Positions 8,283 to 17,017 of a stretch of 24,925 bases of DNA are shown piece after piece. Within the stretch, counting starts at the first letter, position 1. Each line of letters opens with the position of its first letter. The translations under genes were made by a program, and so were the position numbers. Below the pieces are notes generated by a model. It saw only the letters and a list, made by a program, of their open reading frames with translations. It had not been told where the DNA came from and did no database searches. Source of the DNA: Spirogloea muscicola (lineage: Eukaryota > Streptophyta > Zygnematophyceae > Spirogloeales > Spirogloeaceae); NCBI GenBank assembly GCA_009602725.1, contig WELB01000241.1:23671-48595 (forward strand), written 5' to 3'.

Positions 8283-11200
8283 AAACAGAAACAAAGGTGC
8301 TACGAGACACTCAGTAACCCCTGCTAAGCAGCCGCAGATCAGAGATGCTGGGCTCCTGGAAGTGGGTCCCCTGGCCAGAGCCAGAGGCAGCAGCGAGGGC
8401 TCTGCCGGCACGAAGGTGCAGCGCCCGGGCCATGGACCTCTGCAGCGAGACGGCCAGGCGCATTCGATACACTTGCGCCAGCGACCCGGCTGCAGGGAAG
8501 TCAACCGGCTCTCCATGGAAGCGCCGGGCGATGGTGTGGCGGGCGAGCTGGGTGAGCAGCTCGAGCCACTGAGCGCCCAGCGCCCCATGTGTGTCGATGG
8601 CCAACGGGAAGAACTCGTCTTCCCGCGGATGATCCGCGTACTTCAGCTCTTTGGCCCGAGCAGCGCAGGCAACCGCATACCCAGCCGTGGTGGCACAGTT
8701 AGCTGGGTGTGAGCGGTCATAGGCATCAGTAGTCACCACGTCCAGGAGAAGACGTGGCCCGCCGGCCTGTCGGGTGGCCACCAGGTCTACACGCGTGGCG
8801 TGGAGACCGTCGGCCCTGTGCTGGATTGGCATGATTCCGGAGTGCTCTGCTGCCACGGAGAAACCAGCCTCCAACAGGATGCCATGCATTACGTCGCGGA
8901 GGCGGTCGTGGGCCGCTGTCCGCTCTCCGCCGTGGGAACAGCGCAGAACATGAGCAGCCAGCTCTCCAGGCTCGGTCCCGCGCTCGCCACACTCACATTG
9001 ACGCACACCCTGGAGACATGGCGGCAGTAGGCCCAGGAGCCGGTGGACGGCACTTCGGAATACCTCGTCCGGGAGGGTGAGGGCGTCGTAGAGGGGGAGG
9101 GCCTGGAGCCACGCCGCAGCCCCCGGGGAAGAGGCCGAGTGGAGTCTCGCGCGCCCGCGCAAGTCGGCCTCGGGGAGCTGGAGCACGGCGGTGGTGTAGG
9201 CGGCCTTGTCGACCACTGCCGCGATGCGCGCTTGGACGCGCAAGTCGGCGGTGTGCGCGAGGTGCGCAAAGGATACCGCCTGGCCGGCCAGGTCCGGGTG
9301 CGCCGCGAGCAGCTCCTGGTGGGCGGAGCGAAGCGACACCTGGAACGGCAGCGGGCCCATGTCGACCTCCGCCACCGCCTGCTCCAGTGCCCGCCGGCCG
9401 TGGACCAAGAAGCGCTGGGCCACGGAGGCGGCAGTCTGCGCCCAGCTGCCGAGGTATGCCGCCCGGCAAGAACGAGCGAGCGGGCGCAGGCCGAGACCAC
9501 CGTGGCTGAGGGGTAGCGCCGCCTGGTGGATAGCTGCTGGCGACTGGAGGAAGCCCTGGTGGCGGACCAGGGCCGCCAAGCTCGCCACCATGCTTGCATC
9601 GAAATCTGCATACGCTGCCAACGCCCCAGGGGACGGCGGAGTGGCCCGCGTCAGGTACTGGGGCCGCTGCCCAATGGCCCTGGTCAACATGGCCAGCGAT
9701 AGTTGCATGTCGTCCAGCTCGGGAAGCCGGGCCGCAGGCTGAAGGTGCTCCGCCAGGCGGGCTCGCAGCTGCCCCTCCACGAAGGACGGCGCGCCGATGG
9801 GGACCCCCAGCAGGGTGAAGCCATCTGCTGGAGTTTGGCAGCCGGTGGGCAGCGTCAGGTTGGGTGGGAGGCCGCTGGGAGACCAGGCCGCGCACTTTGA
9901 CGCCCGGGTGGACAGGCCGAGGGTGGCCAGCTGCAGCTCAAGGGTGATGAAGGCCGCCGCCACGTCTTCCGGAGGGCCGACGATGGTGGTGTCGTCCGCG
10001 AAGGAGGGGAGTAGGACTCCTGGGTGTGCCGCGGCGGTTGCCTGCAGGGCCCGGTGGTGAGCGAGCGCAAAGTAGAAGCCGGCGAGGGGGTCTCCTTGCC
10101 GCGTGCCCGCTTGGGACTGCAGGACCTCCACTTGATCTCCCCCTGTCCGCCAGAGGAGGTCGCTGGGCTGACCGTACCCCAAGCGGAAAAAGGGTACCAG
10201 GGAGGGGAAGGATGCCCGGAGCTCCTCCGCAATGCTGGCGCGCTCCACAGTGTTGAAGGCATTCTTCACGTCAACGGCCAGCACCAGCCACCCCGGGTGC
10301 TGGTCCAAGGTCGCACGAACCCCATGGACGACGGCCTCGCCCCCACTCCGCAGCCCCGCGCCGTACTGGTGTGGCGCCATGTGCACCTGCGCCGGCCCCG
10401 CATGCTGCTGCCAGAGTACGCGGCTCACCAGGCGGTACAGGACCTCCCCAATGGCAATGGGCCTGACTCCCCCGCTCGGCTTGTCGAGGGCGAGCAGCGT
10501 GCTGGTGCACAGTACGCCGCGGATGCTGGCCGGCACATTGTCGCGGGCCATATGCTGGCAGATCTGCAGCAGCGCGTTGAAGTCTGTTGCCTCACCCTCA
10601 AGGAAGATCTCCCGCAGGTGCTCAGTTAGCATGCGGGAGGGGCCGCCGGCGGCTGCGCGACGGCTGGTCTGGAGAGCCTTCATGAGGGCGTCGGCGTCCA
10701 AGACCACCTCCTCCGGCGGGGCGAACGCGGCCAACCACGGTGGCAGGGGGGAGCTGGACGGGGGGTGGAGGGAGTCCAGAGCCGCCCGGGTTGCCGCATT
10801 GGTCGGCGCCAGCATCGCATCGTCCAGGGCCTGCACAGCCCGGGAGAGCTCGCCCGCGTGGCCGTAGCGAAGAGCCCTGCGGACGCTGGCGGCCCGGTCG
10901 TGTGTTGCCCCTCGACCACCACGGTTGGCTTCGGATGCCGCCACGGCTGCGTCGTGCCTCGCCAGGAGCTCCTCCCAGTGCCCGCTCTCGAACAACTGGA
11001 CGCGTTCCAAGAGGGGCTGCTGGCCCTGCTTGCGGCTGTCGAGAGAGACCCGCCCGAGCAACAGCCGGGGGAAGAGGATGAACAGCTTCCACGCCGCCTC
11101 GTCTCTGTGGTCCACGACGATCCGCTGTGTCACCGGGCGGAGCGCGCGGCGGAGGTGTGGGCGTGCCCAGCGTGGAACATGGCGTAGGAGCGGCAGGGCC

Positions 11201-12281
11201 GCCTGGCGGTGAACTGCGGCCAGGTCAAGGTCGGCCAGCCACTGCCAGTGGTGAGGCGTGGGCGGGGACGGCGCGGGAGGCCTGCCTGGTCTGCCCCGAC
11301 GACCACCCGCCGCCGCTGCGCTCCGCGCCTGCTCCGCACGGTTGATGTTGCCCGCGCAAGTTCGCTGGTGGTTGGACCGGCCGGACCGCGTGGTGAAGGT
11401 CCTCTGGCAAAGCTGGCACCGAGGCGGGTCGGGCGAGGGAGGAGAGGGCGACGGCGGTGGAGCCGGCTCGCTCGGCGGGGGTGGAGGCGGCGGAGATGGG
11501 GGGGGCGTCGATGGCGCCGACTGTGGAAGGCTGGGCGGCTCGAGAGGCGGGATGGCGGATGATCGGGAAGGCGGCGTCGGAGGAGGTGGGGGCGGTGGGG
11601 ACGTCGGCGGCTGTGGTGACGACGGCTCGGCGGGCGGTAGCGGCTGCCGCACCACTGTCGCCGGAGAAGCACACTCAGGGGCGTCAGGGCCGAGCACATG
11701 GGACATGGTACCCTGAGGATGGAGGAGCGTGGTCACCTCGTGGGTCCCCTCGCTTCTCAGGGGTGGAGGCGATAACGTTGGTGCCCGACACTTCTCTCGG
11801 GCGGGAGGCGATAGAGTAGTGGCCTCCGTGGAATGCTCCGTGGAATGCTCCGCCCGAGTGGATGCCAGGGCCTGGACGATGGGGCTGCAAGCCGCGACAG
11901 CCGCTGCGGGCGGCGGGCCGGTGGGGCTGGCATGCCCCTTGCAGTGTCGCCGATGCACAGAGACACCATGGGGAGTTGCGAAATCCCGCGGGCAGGTGGG
12001 GCACGGCGCGCGCGGGGGCTTCGCAGGCGAGGGTGGCGACGGCGGAAGAAGGGGGGGCTGCGGCGGAGGTGGCGTGGTGGCGGCATGGAAGGCGGCGAGG
12101 GTGAGGAACCGCTGCGCCCACGCGAACTTGGCCGGGGGAAGTTCGGGACTCCGGCTCCGAGGGCGGCGCCGAGAGCTGCACGCCGCCGCGGACCCCATGG
12201 CGGGCGCCGCCGGCGACGGCGCCGGCGGCGACCCGGGGTTTAAGAGGGGTGGTGGCGGCGGCGAAGGCGCGGGTTGAACGT
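8283..12281 (-). mobile_element. Intact RLE-type non-LTR retrotransposon (B family)
   Basis: A 3999-bp element with an 83-bp 5' UTR (12199-12281), one ORF (8311-12198) and only 28 bp of 3' UTR. It is flanked by an 8-bp direct repeat. Its 5' UTR and start region are matched by a second copy at 20650-20735 (shared TAAACCCCGGG and GGCGGCGCCCGCCATGGGG), which fixes the element's 5' side. Other B copies have about 150 bp of 3' UTR with the terminal hairpin. That part is missing here, so the 3' end is shortened or was primed internally. It lies within a D fragment that lies within a C fragment. Confidence 0.8.
8311..12198 (-). CDS. LINE polyprotein: C2HC zinc fingers, reverse transcriptase, RLE endonuclease (1295 aa)
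   Basis: Uninterrupted ORF. I chose the ATG at 12198 because the second 5' copy (20735) has the same MGS start context; 99 further open residues upstream only translate a neighbouring repeat and UTR. Domains: finger 1 at 66-86 (CPTC...HRRHC), a Pro-rich linker, finger 2 at 261-281 (CQLC...HQRTC), both C-x2-C-x12-H-x3-C; reverse transcriptase about 560-775 with VDVKNAFN (642-649), QAGTRQGDPL and FADD (733-736); a CxC...H...C knuckle at 1068-1087; endonuclease with RVD (Asp1138), LLLD (Asp1153) and Lys1183/Lys1186 (AKELK); conserved C-terminus SDLRLLSRGY. This is the R2/NeSL/CRE-like layout of RLE LINEs using target-primed reverse transcription. No apurinic endonuclease or RNase H is evident. 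All key residues appear present, so it may be active. Confidence 0.9.
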   Translation of the reverse strand: MGSAAACSSRRRPRSRSPELPPAKFAWAQRFLTLAAFHAATTPPPPQPPLLPPSPPSPAKPPRAPCPTCPRDFATPHGVSVHRRHCKGHASPTGPPPAAAVAACSPIVQALASTRAEHSTEHSTEATTLSPPAREKCRAPTLSPPPLRSEGTHEVTTLLHPQGTMSHVLGPDAPECASPATVVRQPLPPAEPSSPQPPTSPPPPPPPTPPSRSSAIPPLEPPSLPQSAPSTPPPSPPPPPPPSEPAPPPSPSPPSPDPPRCQLCQRTFTTRSGRSNHQRTCAGNINRAEQARSAAAAGGRRGRPGRPPAPSPPTPHHWQWLADLDLAAVHRQAALPLLRHVPRWARPHLRRALRPVTQRIVVDHRDEAAWKLFILFPRLLLGRVSLDSRKQGQQPLLERVQLFESGHWEELLARHDAAVAASEANRGGRGATHDRAASVRRALRYGHAGELSRAVQALDDAMLAPTNAATRAALDSLHPPSSSPLPPWLAAFAPPEEVVLDADALMKALQTSRRAAAGGPSRMLTEHLREIFLEGEATDFNALLQICQHMARDNVPASIRGVLCTSTLLALDKPSGGVRPIAIGEVLYRLVSRVLWQQHAGPAQVHMAPHQYGAGLRSGGEAVVHGVRATLDQHPGWLVLAVDVKNAFNTVERASIAEELRASFPSLVPFFRLGYGQPSDLLWRTGGDQVEVLQSQAGTRQGDPLAGFYFALAHHRALQATAAAHPGVLLPSFADDTTIVGPPEDVAAAFITLELQLATLGLSTRASKCAAWSPSGLPPNLTLPTGCQTPADGFTLLGVPIGAPSFVEGQLRARLAEHLQPAARLPELDDMQLSLAMLTRAIGQRPQYLTRATPPSPGALAAYADFDASMVASLAALVRHQGFLQSPAAIHQAALPLSHGGLGLRPLARSCRAAYLGSWAQTAASVAQRFLVHGRRALEQAVAEVDMGPLPFQVSLRSAHQELLAAHPDLAGQAVSFAHLAHTADLRVQARIAAVVDKAAYTTAVLQLPEADLRGRARLHSASSPGAAAWLQALPLYDALTLPDEVFRSAVHRLLGLLPPCLQGVRQCECGERGTEPGELAAHVLRCSHGGERTAAHDRLRDVMHGILLEAGFSVAAEHSGIMPIQHRADGLHATRVDLVATRQAGGPRLLLDVVTTDAYDRSHPANCATTAGYAVACAARAKELKYADHPREDEFFPLAIDTHGALGAQWLELLTQLARHTIARRFHGEPVDFPAAGSLAQVYRMRLAVSLQRSMARALHLRAGRALAAASGSGQGTHFQEPSISDLRLLSRGY

Positions 12282-12289
12282 TAACTGAT
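12282..12289. repeat. Right putative target-site duplication of the intact element
   Basis: TAACTGAT, matching 8275-8282. Confidence 0.6.
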
Positions 12290-12345
12290 GAACGCTCAGT
12301 AACCTCTCTAGTCTGCACTCGACTCTGCCTGAACAATGTATTGGC
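12290..12345 (-). mobile_element. C-type remnant, right part of the interrupted copy
   Basis: GAACGCTCAGTAACCTCT includes the C-type stop (complement of 12296-12298) and continues the sequence left at 8092. Similarity fades within about 40 bp. Confidence 0.6.
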
Positions 12346-12354
12346 TTGAATTGA

Positions 12355-12475
12355 AGAAAGGGCTCGCCCATTGAGGATAGGGGCTGGACAAGCCAGCCCA
12401 AAAAAGAATGAACAAAGAACGAGAAGGGGGCCAGAGGAAGCCAGAGGAAGCGCTAAGAAACCAAAGCACACAGCT
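12355..12475 (-). mobile_element. B-type 3' UTR fragment
   Basis: Terminal box GCTCGCCCATTGAG, hairpin GGGGCTGGACAAGCCAGCCC, then the B-type body GAACGAGAAGGGGGCCAGAG and GAAGCGCTAAG. No coding sequence is kept. Confidence 0.75.
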
Positions 12476-12519
12476 TGAATTGGCCTCCCTTTCAATTCAT
12501 GCGCCCCGCGCGCCTTCTC

Positions 12520-12850
12520 TCTCTAGACAGGAGATGCCGGTCCGAGAAGCTAGCTGGCGGAAAGACGTCGCCCCGACGGAAGCCGGAGGCCGCCGCCAAA
12601 GCTCGGCCTGCGCGCAAGTGAACCGCGAAGGCGAGGGACCGCTGCATCGAGACGGCCAAACGCATACGGAAAACCTGAGCGAGGGACCCGGCTACGTTGA
12701 AGCCGGGCTGCTCGCCCTGCTGCCCGAGGCGGCGGCCCGCTGCACGCCGCGCCAGGCGGTGGAGCAAGTCAAGCCATTTGGAGCCAAAGGCTCCGTGCAC
12801 GTCCACTGCCAGTGGAACGAACTCGTCGCCCACCGGGTGGTCCGAGTACT
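12520..12850 (-). pseudogene. C-type RLE C-terminus fragment
   Basis: Minus-strand frame reads TRKYSDHPVGDEFVPLAVDVHGAFGSKWLDLL through RALAAASGFRRGDVFPPAS and ends near a degenerate SDRHLLSRE. It is the last ~110 residues of an RLE LINE. The normal RGY stop is lost and the 5' side is cut and joined to an A-type UTR piece. Confidence 0.75.
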
Positions 12851-12905
12851 TCCGAGTGCAAGACGGTGCAGAGGGAGATGCAGATGGATGCTCAGTATCC
12901 ACGCC
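12851..12905 (-). mobile_element. A-type 3' UTR head, short fragment
   Basis: GTGCAAGACGGTGCAGAGGG and GATGCTCAGTATCCAC are the complement of the A-type stop and first ~45 UTR bases. The fragment has no hairpin. Confidence 0.7.
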
Positions 12906-13350
12906 CATAGAAGAAGAAGGGCTCGCTCATTGAGAATATGGGCTGGAACAGCCAGCCCAAAAAAGAATGAACAGAGTACAAGAAAAGGGGGGGGGAAGCC
13001 AGGCGAAGCCCTAAGGCGAAGCAGCAGAAATGACAAGCACACAAGAAAAAACAAAGCAGCTACTAACCACTCAGTAACCCCTGCTAAGCAGGCGCAGGTC
13101 GGAGAGGCTATGCTCCTGGAAGTATGTCCCCTGGCCAGAGCCAGAGGCAGCAGCAAGGGCTCGGCCAGCACGCAGGTGCAGCGCACGGGCCATGGACCTC
13201 TGCAGCGAGACGGCCAGGCGCATGCGATACACCTGGGCCAACGACCCGGCGGCGGGGAAGTCTACCGGCTCCCCATGGAAGCGGCGGGCAACGGCGTGAC
13301 GAGCAAGTTGGTGGAGCAGTTCGAGCCACCGAGCACCCAACGCACCCAAC
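12906..13350 (-). pseudogene. B-type LINE 3' end with RLE C-terminus
   Basis: Minus strand: open frame MGALGARWLELLHQLARHAV to SDLRLLSRGY (stop complement 13071-13073), then a full B-type 3' UTR and hairpin to about 12906. It is 5'-truncated at 13350, where it meets a plus-strand B end head to head. The protein is close to the same part of the intact element. Confidence 0.8.
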
Positions 13351-13416
13351 GCTTAGCAGGGTTTACTGAGTGATTCGTAGCTGCTTTGTTTACTTGTGTG
13401 CTTGATTTTCTTAGCG
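13351..13416 (+). mobile_element. B-type 3' end fragment
   Basis: CTTAGCAGGGTTTACTGAGT (end of the ORF, TGA 13366-13368) and the first part of the B-type 3' UTR to TTCTTAGCG. It is broken off at 13416. Confidence 0.75.
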
Positions 13417-13737
13417 GTCAATGGCCTGGCGGGCAAGCCGCTGAAGGAGATCCAGCCAGCGGCTGCTGAAAGCCCCGAGTCATCCATCGCCAGGGTTGGC
13501 GAACTCATCGCCAACGGGGTGATCAGCGTATTTTCGCTCCTTGCCCCGGGCCGCCAGGCCAACCGCGTGCCCGGCAAACGACGCCGATCTGGTGGAATTG
13601 GCGGAGTCGCACTGGTGGAATTGGCGGAGTCGCAGCAGTCAGTTGTCACGTAATCGGCGGGGACCGCCGCCGGGCGTGATGGCGACCAAGGCGCGTCGGC
13701 GCGTCGTGTATGGGAGCTGCCGTCCGCGCACCTCCGC
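13417..13737 (-). pseudogene. Degenerate A-type RLE fragment
   Basis: Minus-strand similarity to VVTADCVDSANPAKSATLVG and DHPPGDAFAALAIDVHG, spread over several frames. It contains a local tandem duplication of CTGGTGGAATTGGCGGAGTC at about 13588-13633. Confidence 0.6.
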
Positions 13738-13815
13738 TCATTCTTTTTTGGGCTGGCTTTTCCAGCCCCTTATTTTTTTCTCAATGGGCGAGCACTTTCT
13801 TCTAATTAGAAGAAA
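13738..13815 (+). mobile_element. Terminal hairpin module, plus orientation
   Basis: TTTTTTGGGCTGGCTTTTCC, CAGCCCC, then CTCAATGGGCGAGCACTTTC. It is the 3' end of a B-like element without coding sequence, placed at the edge of the degenerate A fragment. Confidence 0.7.
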
Positions 13816-13819
13816 GAAG

Positions 13820-14140
13820 AAGCGCGGCCAGATTGACTGGTGGCTGGGAAAGGCCAGCCCAAAGGAATGGACAAGGTCTGAGGGAGCCTGATGAGTGCGA
13901 CGACTAGGACTAAGACATCAGCCAGGGAACGCTCAGTAACCTCTAATCAGGAGATGCAAGTCTGAGTAGCTAGCTGGCGGAAAGACGTCGCCCTGACGGA
14001 AGCCGGAGGCCGCCGCAAAAGCTCGGCCTGCGCGCAAGTGAACTGCGAAGGCAAGGGACCGCTGCATCGAGACGGCCAAACGCATACGGAAGACTTGTGC
14101 GAAATACCCGGCGACAAAGTAGCTACGAATCACTCACTCT
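13820..14140 (-). pseudogene. C-type LINE 3' end
   Basis: Minus strand: VAGYFAQVFRMRLAVSMQRS through AFAAASGFRQGDVFPPASYS and DLHLLIRGY (stop complement 13933-13935), then a complete C-type UTR ending in the CAGTCAATCTGGCCGCGC tail. It shows what the C host at 8092/12290 looked like before insertion. Confidence 0.8.
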
Positions 14141-14175
14141 AATTACTACGCAGGTGCAAGGCGTGGGCCATGGAC

Positions 14176-14428
14176 CGCTGAACGGAAATACTCGGACCAC
14201 CCGGCGGAAGACGAGTTTGTTCCACTGGCAGTCGACGTGCTCGGAGCCATTTTGGCACCAAATGGCTTGACTTGCTTCACCACCTTGCGCGGTGTGCCGC
14301 GGCCCGCCGCATCGGGCAGCAGGGGCGAGCAGCCCGGCTTCAATGTCGCCGGGTCCCTCGTTCAGGTCTTCCGAATGCGTTCTTTTTTCCCATCTCAATG
14401 CAGCGGTCCCTTGCCTTCGCGGTTCACT
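14176..14428 (+). pseudogene. C-type RLE fragment
   Basis: Plus strand: ERKYSDHPAEDEFVPLAVDV, then a frameshifted stretch, then GEQPGFNVAGSLVQVFRMR. It ends abruptly in unrelated T-rich sequence, with a scrambled trace of the next residues (QRSLAFAVHL). Confidence 0.7.
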
Positions 14429-14525
14429 TGAGAAAGTGCTCGCCCATTGAGAAGATGGGCTAGGAAAGAAAGCACGGCCAGAAAAGCCAGCCCAAAAAAG
14501 AAGAAAATGCCCGCCCATAGAGGAA
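14429..14525 (-). mobile_element. Terminal box and hairpin fragments
   Basis: GTGCTCGCCCATTGAGAAGA, a broken hairpin, and a second CCCGCCCATAGAG box. These are 3' end debris leading into the D array. Confidence 0.6.
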
Positions 14526-14830
14526 AAAATAATATATATAAGAAACAAATGTAGGCCAAACGGCCAAGTACAAAAGGCAAGCACATCTAACGATCTACAT
14601 AACCTCAAGCAGATTGACCCGCTCAATAACCACGGGTCAAAACATAAAGGTCACTAATCGATGCATGAATATAAGATGCCAGAAACGGAACCCTTCTGCC
14701 ACCAACTGGAGCTCGCCCAGCTTTCTGGTGTAAGGCACTAGCCTGAGCACGCTGCAAACAGGCCGAAACTCGTCGTCGGCCGGAAACACATCTGCACGTC
14801 AAGTGTAGCCTAGATTGGCAATGTTTTGAA
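14526..14830 (-). pseudogene. D-type LINE 3' end, copy 1
   Basis: Minus strand: coding end with SISDLYVLTRGY (stop complement 14623-14625), then D-type UTR through GATGTGCTTGCC and CCGTTTGGCC to about 14526. The upstream coding part (LLQNIANLGYT) matches copy 3. Confidence 0.75.
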
Positions 14831-15055
14831 GGAGCGTGTGGAAGGTCGCTGATTGATGCCTGAATACCAGATAGCAGATTCCAACCTTTCTTCCAACAAC
14901 TAGAGTTCGCCCAGCTTCTGGTGCAAAGCGTGAGCCTGAGCAGGCTGCAAACCGACCGGCACTCGACGGCGCAAGAACGACAGATATGCAGCTGGCAAGC
15001 CACCTCAGCCGGAAGCACATCTGCGCATCGTGCATAACCAGAAGGGAATCGCGTG
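14831..15055 (-). pseudogene. D-type coding fragment, copy 2
   Basis: Minus strand: VACQLHI...RRRVS-like and ISDL end region similar to copies 1 and 3, but it lacks its own stop and UTR and is joined straight to copy 1. More diverged than the other two. Confidence 0.65.
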
Positions 15056-16210
15056 TATTTGAAACAAACGAAGGCCAAATGGCCAAGTACAAAGGCAAGC
15101 ACATCTGAAGACCTACAAAACACAACAGCAGACTGACCCGCTCAGTAATCACAGGTCAATTTTTGAAGGTCGCTAATCGATGCCTGAATACTAGATGGCA
15201 GACACGAAGCCCTTCTGCCACCAACTAGAGCTCGCCCAGCTTTCTGGTGCAAGGCATTGGCCTGAGCACGCTGCAAACAGGCCGAAACTCGTCGTCGCAA
15301 GAACGACAGATATGCAGCTGGCAAGCCCATCTCAGACGGGAACACATTTGCATGTCGTGTGTAGCCTAGATTGGCCATGTTTTGAAGGAGAGTAAGGAAA
15401 CGAGGGCCTGAGCAGCCAAAAATGTCGCCTGCCCCTGGCAGGAGCAGATCACATTGAGGATAGTCGGAGTAGTGCTGCAGTTTTCTTTGTTCTGCACTGC
15501 CCACTGCGTGGCCAGCGATGTGTGTCGATGCTGGACCTCTATGCGCCTCCACGACATCGACCAGGGCCCGTGGTCCTCCACCAGGTTGCACGCCCACAAT
15601 GCCAAGTGTGCGGCGATGATGACGTCCCTGGGCATCCGTGGTGATAGGCATGATGTTGTTCTCTTCCACGACCGCACGGTACCGGCGTCGTGCATCAACC
15701 TCGCCAGGGCATCACGGAGGAGGTTGTGGATGCCCACCACTTCTGGTCCAGTGGGGCATCGCAGCATGTGAGTGGCGAGCTCGGCACTCTCTGCACGGAA
15801 GCCGCACTCACACTGGCGCACCCCAATCAGGCATTTAGGTGGAGGCCGAGGAAAGAGTTGAAGCGATGTCCGAAAGGCCTCAGAGCTGATGCTGAAGGCG
15901 TTGGCGACGGGGGAAGAGGTGATCCAGTCAGTGGCACCAGGTGAGGCTAGAGAAGTAAGTCTTGCCAAGCTCCTTGGATTGTTCTGAATCTCTGGCAGCC
16001 TCCTCAACCTTCTGCGGCGTTAGTCTTCCACTGCCGTAACCAGTCTGGATTGTGCCCCTCTATCAGAAGCCTGGGCGAGGGCAGAGAACGGCGTGGACGG
16101 GGTTGGAGAAAGGGGAAAGAGCTGATGGCTGAGTCGCGGATGCTCCTCAGATCCGCTTGGAAGGGGAAGGAGCCTTCCTCCACCTTGCACACAGGGTCGT
16201 GGAGGCGCGT
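15056..16210 (-). pseudogene. D-type LINE, longest copy (RLE region)
   Basis: Minus strand: DPVCKVEEGSFPFQADLRS at about 16130-16205, then the CCHC knuckle (CECG...HMLRC) near 15770, an endonuclease segment with GGGPRALVDVVEA, and a C-terminus RALVGGRR...SISDLQKLTCDY (stop complement 15142-15144). The UTR continues to about 15062. Frames shift at least twice, and the first endonuclease Asp position reads TLGIV, so it is dead. It is distinct in sequence from A, B and C, with the same domain order. Confidence 0.75.
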
Positions 16211-16375
16211 AGCGAGAAGAGGGGCTGGCAAAGCCAACCCAAAAAGAATGGACAATGTTTAAAGCCAAAGAAACAAGTGCCGAAAAAGGACTACACTACA
16301 TAGTGCAAGACGGTGCAGATGGATGCTCAGTATCCACGTGTGAGCAACAGCAAATCAGAGCAAATCGGAGCAGGA
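16211..16375 (-). mobile_element. A-type LINE 3' end
   Basis: Hairpin GGGGCTGGCAAAGCCAACCC, A-type UTR, stop complement (GCTCAGTATCCACG) and about 40 bp of ORF end. It lies between two D copies. Confidence 0.75.
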
Positions 16376-16600
16376 AATGAAAGTGCCCGCCCATAGAGAA
16401 GAAAAGAGATCGTGTATTAGAAAGAAATGTAGGCCAAATGGCCAGGTACAAAGGCAAGCACATCTAAAAATCTACATAACCTACAGCAGATTGACCCGCT
16501 CAATAACCACGGGTCAAAACATAAAGGTCACTACTCGATGCATGAATACTAGATGCCAGGAACGGAGCCCTTCTGCCACCTACTAGAGCTCGCCCAGCTT
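16376..16600 (-). mobile_element. D-type LINE 3' end, copy 4
   Basis: Terminal box GCCCGCCCATAGAG, D-type UTR (GGCCAAATGGCC, AAAGGCAAGCACATCT), stop complement at 16500-16502 and about 100 bp of coding end. Nearly the same as copy 1. Confidence 0.75.
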
Positions 16601-16702
16601 TCAGAGAAGAGGGGCTGGCAAAGCCAGCCCAAAAAGAAAGGACAATGTTAAAAGCCAAAGAAAGAAGTGCCGAAAAAGGAGAGCTCGCCGATAGAGAAGA
16701 AA
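16601..16702 (-). mobile_element. A-type 3' UTR fragment
   Basis: AGGGGCTGGCAAAGCCAGCC, AAAGCCAAAGAAAGAAGTGC and AAAAAGGA, cut before the stop, followed by a small GAGCTCGCCGATAGAG box. Confidence 0.7.
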
Positions 16703-17016
16703 GTGCTCGCCCATTGAGAATAGGGGCTGGAACAACCAGCCCGAAAAAGAAGAGGGGCCAGGCCCGCAAGAAAGAAGAAAGTGCTCGCCCATTGAGAATA
16801 GGGGCTGGAACAACCAGCCCGAAAAAGAATGAACAGAGTACGAGAAGGGGGCCAGGGGAAGCGCTAAGTAACAGAAACAAAGCTGCTACGAGACACTCAG
16901 TAACCCCTGCTAAGCAGCCGCAGATCAGAGATGCTGGGCTCCTGGAAGTGGGTCCCCTGGCCAGAGCCAGAGGCAGCAGCGAGGGCTCTGCCGGCACGAA
17001 GGTGCAGCGCCCGGGC
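16703..17016 (-). pseudogene. B-type LINE 3' end with a partly duplicated tail
   Basis: B-type UTR whose terminal module (GTGCTCGCCCATTGAGAATA, hairpin) occurs at 16703 and again at 16781. The coding end (stop complement 16897-16899) reads RAGRALAAASGSGQGTHFQE to SDLRLLSRGY. From 16870 to 17016 it is almost identical to 8283-8430, so it is a recent relative of the intact element. It breaks at 17017. Confidence 0.8.
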
Positions 17017-17017
17017 C

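Noticed and set aside
9043-11716. Several plus-strand open frames opposite the LINE ORF
   Set aside because: Composition shadows of the 1295-residue minus frame, which carries the recognisable domains.
12199-12281. HDV-like ribozyme in the LINE 5' UTR, as in R2 elements
   Set aside because: The GC-rich leader can pair in many ways and I could not lay out the required nested stems by eye.
12199-12495. 99-residue N-terminal extension of the LINE ORF
   Set aside because: It translates a neighbouring B-type UTR, the TSD and the element's own 5' UTR. The conserved ATG context is at 12198.
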